Assembly (NCBI GenBank): GCA_949825025.1
Contig: OX463784.1
Coordinates: 4,885,931 to 4,949,930 of the forward strand
Direction: 5' to 3'
From: Siphlonurus alternatus
Taxonomy: Eukaryota; Arthropoda; Insecta; Ephemeroptera; Siphlonuridae
Length of the DNA stretch: 64,000 bases
Positions 1 through 12,100 of this stretch are shown here, piece by piece. A program made the translations under genes and the position numbers. The notes beneath the pieces are model-generated. The model had not been told where the DNA came from. It saw nothing but the letters and a program-made list of their open reading frames with translations, and made no database searches. The stretch's first letter is position 1. The number at the start of each line of letters is the position of its first letter.

Positions 1-180
1 ATACAATTCGCCTTCCGTCCAAAATAATGAGCTATATGCCATATCTGCAGGCAATTATGAGCTGTAAATCGTTATAAAATAAAGTTCATAATTGCGCTCA
101 CCTGAATATCAGATAGCTCATTATTGCAACGAGATTTTGGCGGGCAGATAGCCTATTATTCAGGACGAGAGATATTAAAT
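1..180. repeat. Foldback element (MITE-like), window edge
   Basis: A stretch near position 20 (tccaaaataatgagctat) reappears as an imperfect inverse around 110-170 (atagctcattattg and attattcaggacgag). This is the layout of a short non-autonomous inverted-repeat element. No coding potential is seen. The element may be cut by the window start, so its ends are uncertain. Confidence 0.4.
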
Positions 181-611
181 ATGCGCTATACTATTGGCAC
201 TATTTCACGCCCAAACCCACCGGAGCTCTGAAAATTTTGGTCCAATTTCTGGTTATAAAACACGGGAGGTCTAACGGTCTCTCGTAATACACATTAGAAG
301 TATTAACATTTACAATATAAAGTATATAAAGACATTTAACACATGTTTATGTATAAGCCTGGACATTTTTCATGCAACAATATCGAACAGCAGCTATAAT
401 AAAGTCAGTGACCCACATTGATAGCAATGGTGACTTTCAGACTGGACAAAATGTATGACAAAGCTGTTCTAACAAGGTGAGACCAGGAAAAAAATTCTAT
501 ACCTCGAAATTGAGATTTAATAAGATGGAGCTAAAGAAACTTGCTCTATACTTCGTTTTTTAAATTAAAATGTACTTTTATATGTCTGTTTATTGTTTAT
601 TTCAGACATAT

Positions 612-757
612 AAAGGGACATTCACAAAGCCTTAAGGCCACATTTGAGGCTCAATAATTTAAGGCCAGAAATTTTGGTTCTAAAAAACACGTCTAAAATC
701 AAGCTTTAAATTATCGAGCCTTAAATGTGGCCTTTAGACTTTGTGAATGCCTCTTAT
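612..757. repeat. Foldback MITE with CATTCACAAAG ends
   Basis: The left end acattcacaaagcctt is answered by the right end ctttgtgaatgcctct. The arms (aaggccacatttgaggct and agccttaaatgtggcc) are inverted copies. Related elements with the same outer motif occur at about 3,262-3,928, 16,812-16,942 and 44,428-44,600. Confidence 0.7.
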
Positions 758-768
758 TATATAATATA

Positions 769-974
769 AAGGCGGATTCAGATGGCGACAACGGCGATGC
801 GACGCGATTTTGACGTAAAAGCTGTGAAATCCTATCGCAAATTCGCTGGGAATCGCGTTAATTACGATGCTCTTTTTCTTTTAATCGCCAAATATGGCCG
901 CCCATGGATGTAACTGTAAGTGCGCATTATTCGCGTCGCGTTGCATGAAAAAAATTGCCATGTGAATCCACCTT
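769..974. repeat. MITE with AAGGCGGATTCA ends
   Basis: The element begins aaggcggattcagatggcga and ends with the inverse (gccatgtgaatccacctt). The interior carries aagctgtgaaatcctat and gatgctctttttcttttaa, both found again at 14,838-15,062 and 16,076-16,437. It is a non-coding, non-autonomous family. Confidence 0.75.
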
Positions 975-1116
975 AACTCAATGGTTTTATAGTCCCGTTA
1001 TACAATACATATTTTACATGAGATTCAAGCAAATTTCAAAGTCCGAACGTCTGCCTTTAATAAAAGTTTTGTTACTTACAAATATTAAACAAAAGCCTCT
1101 GTTCTCAACAAATTTA

Positions 1117-1255
1117 CATGTCGTCATCTCAGAATGCAAGTCAGATAACTACACAAAAATATACAGAATATGAACCGAAGTACAATGTGCATAACAGTCA
1201 TTATTGTTTGATATTTTTGTGTAGTTATCTGACTTGCATTCTGAGACGACGATAC
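1117..1255. repeat. Short foldback repeat
   Basis: Two arms of about 50 bp, centred on tcagataactacacaaaaat and its inverse, are separated by about 45 bp. The outer parts read gtcgtcatctcagaatgc and gcattctgagacgacgat. No coding potential. Confidence 0.7.
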
Positions 1256-1381
1256 TAGGTTAATAAAATTGCATACATTTTTTTTGTCGGCACTGTGTGT
1301 AAATTCACACTATAAGGCTCATTATATTGCATACTAAAAGCATTGGTTAACGTTCATCCTGCCTAGAAGTGTACAATATTC

Positions 1382-1543
1382 CCACCTGGAGAAGACACGT
1401 GTGATCCTTGTTGGCCGGACGATCGTGGTGACGTGGGGTCTCTGCCAGTGCTTCTTTGCTGCATGGGGGGCTTCGTAAATTGTCCACCGCGCGTCTGGTG
1501 GGGCGGCCTCTCGAACGATCGTAAGGGTGCACAGACGAGTGCT
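1382..1543 (-). other. GC-rich exon-like block, possibly coding
   Basis: On the minus strand this GC-rich, CpG-containing block is preceded by a good pyrimidine tract and acceptor (tttcctcctcctag) and followed by a donor-like site (ctccag then gtggga). It is open in all three minus-strand frames, so the reading frame is not fixed. The plus strand is also open from 1,367 to the TAA at 1,595-1,597 and would give a cysteine-rich peptide of 76 residues. I recognise no family. It may be an internal exon of an unplaced gene, an exon of a non-coding RNA, or chance. Confidence 0.25.
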
Positions 1544-1599
1544 AGGAGGAGGAAATTAGCAATTAATTTGTCAGTCGTGAACGATTATGATTTATAATA

Positions 1600-3100
1600 T
1601 TTTAGGAAAGTTAATAAAGCAACATTTTCTAATAATTACAAAAACTGATATTTCAATAACAAAATAAATATATTCCTAATGATTTCTAATGAATAAAATG
1701 AAGGATTTTAATTTTATTGTTGTAAATTATTCGTACAGACAATATTAGAGACCTCTGTTATATATCTTAATGATCAGAATTTTTACAAACATTTTCAGAA
1801 TTTCGCGAGGTTTAAGCATGGTGGCACTACTGTCGTCGCCAAAAGTAGGGACACCTGGACTTTGCAATTTTACTGTGCACTACAGAAAAATCGCAAAATT
1901 TAGAAAAAAATATTGCATTGAACCGGTAAACCTCCTCTATAACTTAAAAAATATAACGGGCCGAATAATTGCAAAGCTAATTTGTTATAATTAAGGAAGT
2001 GACGCAACCTACCCAAAAAAATGACTTTTTTACGAGAACCTCCCTACTTCCCTACTCCATTATTTAATTAACATTGACTTTCATATGTAGGTTAAAAAGG
2101 GGTGGATCAAGAAAGGGGAAGAAGGGGGCAATGGGGGTGATTGCCTAGGCAATCCCCCTACCCCTTAAAGGGTACCAAAATACATTTAAGGTGTTACCAC
2201 CCCCCACCCATCGACCCATCTACCACTTCAAAATTTAACATAACGGGATTGGGCACATCTCCTCCCCATAGAGCCGCACGCTGTATCCGCTCCCAAGGTT
2301 CAGTCCCCCATGAGTTTGTTCGAGTCCACGAGGGATAATATAGTCCATCTGGGATAGGTCCATATGACGTCACGTGACCCGCTCATTAGGATTGTTTTGA
2401 TAGACAAAAAATCGTGACGTCTGATCAACTTATCCCGGACAGACTATACATTATAATCCCTACCTGCATGGCGAGCCTTTGTGAGGACATGCTGAGTCAT
2501 GGAGCGACCACGGAGCACACCCCGTGGTGTCACGTGAGGTGTTTCCTCGTCCTGGCAGCGTGTGGCGATTTGAGAGAGTCCACAGTCCGTCGAAGACGCC
2601 TACAATAAAAAGAAACATTTTTTCCCGATTCTTCGAGTAATTTTATAATTTTTTAACTTCTTTTTATATCATCAATCATTTACATTTATAAAAGGCATGG
2701 TATTTCAAAGTTATTATTTTTAATTGATTACTGAAAATATGTATAAAAAAGAGAGAAACAAAAACAATTCAACTGTTATTTAACACAATTATAATATTAA
2801 GTTAAAATTTCAAGAATAAAAAATTTAATTTATTTATTTATTTATTTATTTTTTTTTTTTGGCTTACTGAATACTGTACTTTATATACTGCAAGAACAAA
2901 TACAAAATAACTATAAATAATATATCAAAGTTCTTATTTTTATTTGATGATTGAATATGTTTATATCATCTAGGAAAAATAAAATGAATAAAATTATCGT
3001 TAATATGAATTGTTTTCTACTAAAACGTAATATTTCAGAAAAAAAATATGCACATACATAATTATATGTATCTATTGTCGAGTCCCTAGAGGTAGAGTTA
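1600..3100. other. Intergenic, AT-rich, one imperfect palindrome
   Basis: No gene is seen. Around 2,338-2,455 atatagtccatctgggat is partly mirrored by tatcccggacagactata, suggesting a degenerate foldback element. A run of ATTT units lies near 2,822-2,852. The rest is AT-rich and featureless. Confidence 0.4.
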
Positions 3101-3174
3101 CCTTGATTGCTGGAACAAGACTAACGAGCTGTGACGTCACTGCCACGTTGATGACGTCATCAGTCACGTGGTCC
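3101..3174 (-). other. Possible small exon, minus strand
   Basis: On the minus strand, an acceptor-like gcag is followed by about 24 open codons (reading AVEDHVTDDV and onward) and then a donor, aag/gtaact. The composition is coding-like compared with its surroundings and GC-richer. The acceptor is ambiguous and no family is recognised. It could belong with the exon-like blocks at 1,382-1,543 and about 4,242-4,330, but phases could not be reconciled by hand. Confidence 0.25.
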
Positions 3175-3261
3175 TCGACTGCTTAGCTGCACACCGGAAG
3201 GAGATTTGCGGCTAGCCCAGACGTGGCTGCTGTTCAATGAAACTGAAGTGAAAAACGCAAT

Positions 3262-3928
3262 GGGGGCATTTACAAAGCATTTTAACCTTAATTTAGCATC
3301 GATTTTTTTACCCTGGGTCAAAGCGGGTGCTAAACATGGTCTACTAAATCAAGGGCTAAACATAGTGCTAAAAAATGTGGGCTAATGAAATTTTAGAATA
3401 TGAAAATTGTAGTGGCTTAATTAATCGAAAGAATAAGGGGTAAAAATATGTTACTGTGAATTTTTTCAGATTTTTATGAGACCGGGAACTATATTTTTAA
3501 AAAAATAATTAAAAGTACAATATTTTGTTGACGTCACGGGCGGCACTCCATAAGAAAAAGGATAGGGCAGTTTCGCCCGTGACGTCATAAAAGTGGACAT
3601 TCAACAATTTTTAAAAATAGTTCCCGCTCTGAGAAAAATGTTAAAAAATTCACAGTACCATAATTTTATCCCTTCTTTCGATTAAGCCAATAAAATTTAA
3701 CATTCTATTAATATCTCATTAAATCAGGGTTACAATATAAAAAAAAAAAAAAACATTGTTTAGGTTTATAGAACAAGTCAATGTTAAACAGAATGATACT
3801 TTCACCATTGCACCGTTTTAGCTCACATATATTAGCACCATAGTTAACTCCAGGTTTGGTACGATGTCCGAAATCTCTTTCACCCGGGGGATAAAAACCC
3901 GAGTTAATGCTTTGTGAATTACTCCCAT
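3262..3928. repeat. CATTCACAAAG-type foldback element with a second MITE inside
   Basis: The outer arms begin ggggcatttacaaagcattt and end aatgctttgtgaattactcc. The interior at about 3,384-3,723 is a copy of another foldback family, with arms carrying accgggaactat / tagttcccg and two gacgtcacg boxes, also seen at 47,960-48,285 and 54,850-55,162. This is one element nested in another. Confidence 0.6.
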
Positions 3929-3999
3929 TGACAGTTTACTGCATTTTTTTTATAATAATGCAGTTATTTAATATTTTTATTAAAAAAGTAGCAACTCAC

Positions 4000-4330
4000 C
4001 AAACCAAATTATATGAACAAGACGGTGGATACGATGTGGCGTTCAGTGCAGGTAGAAAATGAGGTAACCCAGCGGGCAAACTATGGCAGTCGCTGATACT
4101 TGGTGCCAAAGAAGCAGTCACAGAATGAGCGTCCAGTGTTCAGTGTTCAAGTGGCCCCTGCAGTTAGAGAACGTCATCATTTTAGAACAATACATGAAAA
4201 ATGAAGATCCACTTATTTTGAACTAAAAAACTCTACTCACCAAACAAGTGAGGTCTTCAGGGTGGTGATCTCGCGGAGGTCACGTGACGAGGTCGTATTG
4301 AGCCAGTGAGGTCAGGGAATTTACAAACTC
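4000..4330 (-). other. Two weak exon-like segments with GTGAGT donors
   Basis: On the minus strand, two GC-richer segments each end ttg/gtgagt (near 4,241 and near 4,000). The upstream one reads as about a dozen coding-like codons (DLREITTLKTSLV) before its donor. The downstream one has one long open frame with a stop at its beginning. No acceptors are convincing and no family is recognised. Confidence 0.2.
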
Positions 4331-6181
4331 CATTTAAAATTAATTTTAAATTATAATTATTACAAATTTCATCGATTGCTTGATATTTTGTCTAAATTGA
4401 CACATTTTGGTCATGTATGCCCCAGTTACTATTAATTTAATAATTATACAGTGAGTAATTGTGTAACGATAAACATTTCAAGCAATAAAAATATATATTT
4501 ATATTACTGGCAACGTGGTTTATTACTTGGTTTATCAATTTATAAATATCAATTTTATGTGTAATGCATTGACAATATTATCCATTTTCATTTTTACTGT
4601 TTCATAATGAATAATTTTTAAACACAAAGGAGAGATAACGGAGCCATGACCACACGGTTCCAGTGCTAATATAGCATTTCAAAATAGTGACAAAAACGAT
4701 ATTTTTCAAAGTGGAAGGTTTCAATCAAAGCCTATATACAGAATATAAAAGTATATAAGCTTCAGCTTCAGTTACTTAAGACTATAACGCAATATGATCC
4801 AACTATCCCAGAAGTTACGTAAGAGACAGCTTTGCTTCAAAACCAGACAACAAATTATTTTTTTCTTAATTAAAAACTCATTTTTTTTATTGTATAACAG
4901 AATTTTTTAATAGGTTTTTTACTGCATAATTTTAAAACAATAATAATCAATAATTAAAAGTAACAAAATAATAGTGTTCAAAAAGAATAAAATACAACTT
5001 CCTGTGCTTCGCAGTATAAAAAAAAAGAAAACAAGACTGCCAGGGTGTGCAAATCGAACCCAACTTTGACCTTTACTATTCAGGTTGAAGGATTATGGAT
5101 AAAGGATTAAAATAAAAATAATAAAATAATAATAACAAATAAATAAAACGAAAAATAATAAAATAAAAAATTATAAAAACTAAAAATAAATAAAGAAGGA
5201 ATATTATGGATAAGGGGGAGGGGGTGGTACGCCACAATTCTTTGTCTATGGATTTATCCAATGCCAGGGTAACCACATAGTGGTAAATCGTGGCGATTTT
5301 ATACCCTGGGTGGGAGAAGCAGTAGCCGTGTCATCCTAACCATCTAAAGCCATGCTCAGCGGAGGCCGGTTTCGCTGGTAACTTAGGGAAACGTCCGAAC
5401 CTCCGCTACACTCCCACAGGACACCAAAAACAAGCGGAGGGGGGAGCAAGAACAGATCTCACGGTACTGTACCTACTCTCCTCCGCATTTTTCGAGGGAT
5501 TGAAAACCATCCTCGTAATTACTCTAAGGAAGTCAATTAAATTAATAAGTAAATTAAATATGTCGTCAGGTCAATGGCAACCTTGTTCAGGATGATACTG
5601 CAAAACACAGAATTTACGTTACGGAAAGCTCGGTAAAGTTATTTTATATAATATTTTTTTTCTTTTTTTTACAAAAACAATAATGTAAATTAAAGCAAAA
5701 TATTGTTTTCTTTATCTCATTAATCCTATTTATTTTTTAATAAAGTAAAATGCAAATAAATTAAAAGTCTGGTTTATCCACGCGCTAGGTCTCTCAATCA
5801 CACCAGGTGTGAATTATGTCTCATTACATAACTTGACTACAAGTCACGGACTGCAAGCCCTAACCTAAACCAATCTAAACAAGGCGTATTAGATTGATTG
5901 TGAGCAAAACAATCTACAGATTGTTGTTAACTGAAAACAAAAATAAAATTAGCAAAGTTTACAGCTATGCTACAGGACAGTCAAGCCATATTACATTTTG
6001 AATACACCAATACCATGCATCAAAACTGCTAATGAAATGGTGTGGATCATTTTAATAAAAAAACAAACTACACCTGTGTACTCACTTTAAAATATATCGT
6101 TTTATTAAGCTACTTTTATCACATAATATCAAAACAGATATTATTTTAAATAGTTTAATAATTAAATTAAATAAATTTTAA

Positions 6182-6216
<35 letters not shown>

Positions 6217-8030
6217 ATAAACAATTAATTATAATAATTATTGCTGTCACAATTGAAAAGAAATTACTATAGGTACTTGAAATTCAACTTATCGACCCTC
6301 CAATCTCCACTATAAATATTTAGTATATATATTTTGATTTATAATTAACGCATGGCAAGTGCTATTTCAAACGTTATATTTAAAACACGTGTCAGCCAGA
6401 AGATACTCGACTGTATAATATCACACGAGCAAGGTTAGTACACCTCGGGGCAGCGCAAACGTTTTAACATAATTTGCTAAAACTGCAGCGTGCAAATCAT
6501 ATTCGATCACTTGATAAAATAATAATGTTAAATAAATTTTAAATTAATTTAATTGACGTAAATATAAAATAATCATTGTAATACAAAAAGTTGATAACCG
6601 CGCGCTAAACGCAATCACTTTTTAATTACTGTCGCAATAAATATATGTGATGTTAAAAATTTATATTGGATGAAAAAAAAATTAAATATACACTTGAACT
6701 GTGTAATTATACCGGAATAATAATTTAAATTAGTATAAAAATATTTTGAAACGATAGAAAAACACAACGTGGAATCGCATTAAAAGAAAAGGTTGATAAA
6801 TATATAGTAAAATTTATTATTAATATTAATATACCAACAAATAGCCTGGACACAACATAAAAAATCAACGAATCGTTACATATTTTCAATAACATTTGAT
6901 TATTTAAATATAAAGAAAAAATATCAGCATTTTTTACGAGTTCAATATAATCTCCATGGTGATAACGTACGGACAAACATGTCGCTACCAGTTGAAACAA
7001 GTGCATGGACGAGCCTCTCGTAGAATCACCTGAGGAAATACATCGCAACCTTCAGTACAACCACGCTCAAAAGTTATGACATCGAGAATGTCTCTTATAA
7101 TTCAAAATCTATTTTTAAAAAAGTATATTAACCCTAGCTGGCATTACCAAAGTATTATTTTTCCACACGCTACACCAAGGGGGGTCGAAACAACTTGTTC
7201 TTTAATAAGTCACATTATTGTTAAAAAAGTTCAAGTTTTGTCTCAGTATTTTTATTTTTGCAGTACAGTGCTCAGTTTCTAATAATAACAGAAACATTAC
7301 AAATTTATTTCAAAAATTGTCAAAAGTATATAGGACAAAATTTTACACTTTTATCCACTTTAAAAGAGTTACGAGTCGTATAAAATCCCCCCCCCCCTCC
7401 TCCGGCCCCCCTTGCAAAGCTAGGCTATAAAATATGTTGAATAAGAACATTATCGATCATCAGTTGAGAGTTAGAACTAAAATAAATTAATTCTGATGCC
7501 GTTAGGTTCAGGTTAGACAAAGTTCTATAATCCGTACAGTACTTGCCGTCTAAATTTTAATAAGAAAAAATTCTCCTCAAGAAAACTTATTAAAATAAGA
7601 TTAGTCCATTTTTCAGAATTTTTGTAATTATTATTAAGTAAAAGATTTTTTTTTTTTAAAATCAAGGTCACCAAATATTTCCTGATAAATACTTTAAAAT
7701 ATATAAACCGTAAAAATACAATATGTGCATAGAACATATATAATACATTCATAATTCTTAGAAAAAATGCCTTCCCATAAATATTTTAGAAGAAATTAAG
7801 ATTATTTTATGGTAAATCATAATAAAAAGAGCAGAGAAAAAAGAAATAGCATCATTATAATAAAGCAGAAACTACGTTTCAGCGTGCCAATGAACAATAA
7901 ATTAATTAAAGTAATATTTTTGTGTAGAAATTTAACATATAAAATACATAAACTAATTTTCAGCGTGATTATGAACAGCATATATTAATTAAAATAATGT
8001 TACATAACATATAACTTACATTTAACGCCG
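4331..8030. other. Gene-free AT-rich stretch
   Basis: No gene is seen on either strand. At 5,050-5,500 there is a degenerate SINE-like segment (ccacatagtggtaaat; ggtgggagaagcagtagccg) resembling the body of the SINE at 45,126-45,524. An ATAA microsatellite occupies about 6,180-6,212. Confidence 0.4.
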
Positions 8031-8221
8031 ACATTCCACTGCACGTCTGTCTCGTCCGCTTGCCACACGAGTACTAAACAGTCAGCGAGCACCGAGCAGC
8101 GACCATGCACCTGTTGGATATGTATATTCCTCCCCCCTCTTTCTCTCTCTTGTAGCGCTCGCTTACCTGCCTGCCTGGTGGTGACAGATTATGTCACTAG
8201 ATATTGAGTGTTTCAGCTTAT

Positions 8222-8382
8222 GTTAGCCGGTATTACACAATAAAATTTTTCTAACTATTGAATACAATTTTTTCTTACTTGAACTCCATTTGTTTGTATG
8301 GAGATGAAATTTTCTTGTATGGAAAAATTGTTATATCCATGCAATATAGTTAGAAAAATTGTATCGTGTAATACCGGCTTTA
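8222..8382. repeat. Short foldback MITE
   Basis: The left end tagccggtattacacaata and right end gtgtaataccggctt are inverted copies. The inner arms (tttttctaactattg and atagttagaaaaa) also pair. About 160 bp, non-coding. Confidence 0.75.
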
Positions 8383-9106
8383 TAATATAAGTAGTTAACA
8401 ACTTTCGAATACGATTTGATTGGTTAAATGTGATCACGTGGCCTATTTGGTGGTATATAAATTTATTATTTGTTTATTATTATTCTTAATAAGTAAATTT
8501 ATTTAAAAAATAATTGCGTCTCTTCTTTTAACAAACATATTTATATTGCAATCATTATATTATACTAGCCAAGGCCATAATGATATTTCATGATGCAGTG
8601 ATCAGCTAGGAGGCACCTAGTTCATTAATAAATTAAATATATGATTCTAATGTAATAACATGTTTTATATAAAGCTGCAATATTTACTATACTTACAAAA
8701 TAAACGTCAGTGATAAACAATATTAATTTTTTAGAAAAAAAAAACGTATATAACATAAAATTATTATTATATAAAATATTAATACAAACAAAAATTGATG
8801 CGGATATTAATAATATTATTGCTACGAAATTAAAAAATAATTATAGCTTATCGTCAACGGATCCGTATTAAACACCGTCATGTTAAGTGTAGTGATATAT
8901 ACACGAAACCAGCACGTACGGATGTAATTGTATTTATTTGTAAAAAAAATTTACTGCTCTGTTTCTTTCGTTCTGAAAAGTTATGATTTATATAAACATT
9001 ACTGCTCTAAAGTAAAAACAAATATTGTTATTATATTATTACACACGTTGACCCAATTCATCTTTATATTTATATACCACAACTTTTCTGTATCTGTCAG
9101 TACAAC

Positions 9107-9183
9107 ATGGAAGCTCAACGTGTTCTGACATGTATGTTGCTGATAGCTGCCATCTTGATGACTACAAATGCTGACAAAGACAG
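9107..9183 (+). CDS. Exon 1: signal peptide
   Basis: Starts at the ATG in tacaacATGgaa and ends cag/gtatat in phase 2. It encodes a short polar start, a hydrophobic core (LLIAAILM) and a polar end (TTNADKD), a typical secretory signal. Confidence 0.6.
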
Positions 9184-12100
9184 GTATATTCTCATAATCA
9201 GAAGTTGAATGGTCGTGAGTTCGATCCCAGCCATGCACCGCCAAACTTTTCACAAGTGGCGGTTGCTAAAAAAAAACACCCACTCGTGCATCCGGGAGGT
9301 GATTGATGGCATCCTCCATCAATTGCCGATCATCTTCACAGTGATTTTCATGGTTTCCTCAGTCACATCCAGGTGAATAATGCTGAGATGGATTACTTTT
9401 GGTTTTGAAGGGACCCACAAAACACTAAGAATTATGCTACGTTAAAATTCACGAATTAAGAGAGAAATTTAAATTCAGTCACTTGTGACCGTGCAGTACC
9501 CTATAACTTTTTAAAACAAAACAAAAAATTAATAATAATGATAACAAATACTTTAATAAATAAAAATATCAAAAAATGTGAAAATTGCGGTACAGAGGGT
9601 TCAAGTTTTCATTTCTGTTTAAAAAATTTAATATGAGCAATATATAATATGAAAAATTGGTATATATATAAGGATTGAGTAATTCATAATTCATTTGTTG
9701 CATTTTGATTGTAAATATAAAATAGTACATATATTATTTGATTTAAATTCTTAAAAAATACATTACAATAATATTTTTATTATGTTTTAGAGGATTTAAT
9801 TTGGTATCCATAAGTTTTCTCAGTTTTTAATTGTTTAAGTCTTTTTTTTTTTTTTTTTTCCCATGCAGGCGTTACCAAGAGGTGGGGGGGAGGGGGGTGA
9901 AACGACCCGCTATTTCAAATATTCAACAAATAGTATATATGTTAAAGTAGAAATAACGCAGATCAGCTGTTCGACGTAGTACCCTTTGATTAACTGTAAA
10001 CCTTAGAAAATTCACAATAATTCTGATATTTGTTTTTAGAGACAGATGTTAGTGCCTAAAAGCCATAGAAAAAGTTTTAAAACAATTTAACTAGCCGATT
10101 ATTTTTTAATTAAGTTTTAATTGGTTTGTCTCTCCATGGAAAAGCCTTATGCTGAAAATTAAAAATAATAATAATAATAATTAATAAAAAATAATAATAA
10201 TTTTAAAAAAAATCAGCCTGTTAAATTCTTTTAAACTTTTTTCTTTTTTCTATGGCTTTTAGGCACTAATTTTACATGTTAATCAAAGGAGAGTACGTCG
10301 AACAGCTGATCAGCGTTATCTATAACTTAAGGTAGAGATAATACGGATCAGCTGGCCCAATGCTAAATAAATCCCATTCATAAAAATTATGAAAAAAAAT
10401 TAAAATGTTCTCCTCTACATCCCCTATCAGTAGGTAAAATATCAGGTATACAAAAACGAGCTAGTTTTCAAGTTATTAATTTTTAAAGTTGACTAATTTA
10501 ACATGGAAGTTCCATTTCTCCATTTACCTTATAAATTAGTGAACTTTAAAAATTAATAACTCGAAAACTAGCTCATTTTTGTATACCTGATATTATACCT
10601 ACTGATAGGGGATGTAGAGGAGAACATTTTATTTTTTTTTCATAATTTTTATGAATGGGATTTTTTCAGCATTGGGTCAGCTGATCCATGTTATCTCTAC
10701 CTAAAGTAAAAAGTTAAAAGTTTTTTTCTCACTATTGTTAAACATTTCTTGTGAGAACTGTGAGATTAAGCACCCTAATTCTTAGTGCAATGAAGGAAAG
10801 TAAATGAATCAGAGATAATAAATTTGTATAGCGGCTGCGTCAATGTAGTATACAATTATTGAAAATTATGTTTTTAGCATTAAATTTTTTTTTTTTCTAG
10901 AAACTGGGAACTATTCAACATTGCAGTAAAAGCATGGACATCAGCGGGACGACAGGGTTTCAAAAATATTTTCACAAGTAAGTTTTATAACTGTACAGTT
11001 TGCTAATTAAGAAATTGTATATTGAATTCTATTTCACTTTTCGGACTTTTACCTTTGCCGGTGTTTGATGTAATCCTTCTGCATGTAGTATGTTGCGATG
11101 GTCACTTAGTGTTCGTGTACGTCACTAACACTTGCATGTACTACAAAATCACTACGTTTCGAGAGTCAACCTCAAAGATCTCAGATCACCTGAGGAAGAA
11201 AGCGGTTGACTCTCGAAACGTAGTGATTGTGTAGTACATGCAAGTGTTAGTGACGTACACGAACACTAAGTGATCATCGCAACATACTACTTACAGAAGG
11301 ATTACATCAAACACCGGCAAAGGTAGAAGTCCGAAAAGTGAAATTAAAATTCAATGTGAATTGAATATCCTATGCACGCAAAAATTATTTACTAATAGAA
11401 ATTTTGTATTATAAAATGTAAACAGGTAACAAGGTTGGATTCTTTCTCGTTTTCGTTGTCATTGCATTTATCAATTTCCTAATACCATCCTTAACTAATG
11501 GCACACCTGCAATCTGACTTTTAAGAGTAAGATAACGCCACTAATGTTAAAAAAAAATCCCTTACAAAAAAATTATGACAAAAATTAAAATGTTCTCCTC
11601 TACACCCCCTATCAGTAGCTAAAATATCAGGTGTACAAAAACGAGCTAGTTTTTGAGTTATGAATTTTAAAAATTGACTAATTTAACATGGAGAAATGGA
11701 ACTTCCATGTTAAATTAGTCAACTTTAAGTATTCATAACTCAAAAACTAGATCATATTTGTATACCTGATATTTTAGCTACTGATAGGGGATGTAGAAGA
11801 GTATATTTCAATTTTTTTTTCATAATTTTCGTTTGAGGGATTTTGTTTTAACATTGGTGGCGTTATCTTACCCTTAAGTGCTCTGTGAATGCTCTCCATA
11901 GTCTTTGGTTGTTATCAATAATGCTAAAAGTGCATGTCAATTAACTGCCTAGTAACTGGTCACTTCAACATATAAGAAAAATCATGATGTTATTGAAACT
12001 AAATGCTAACGTACTGTATGTACATAATATATGAATGTTTACAGACGTCTTAGTGGACCGAGTAAATCAACCTATAATTCCTGGAGGAGACCCAATGATG

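Noticed and set aside
6725..7048. 107-codon minus-strand frame
   Set aside because: AT-driven composition, no motif, no splice or start context that stands out.
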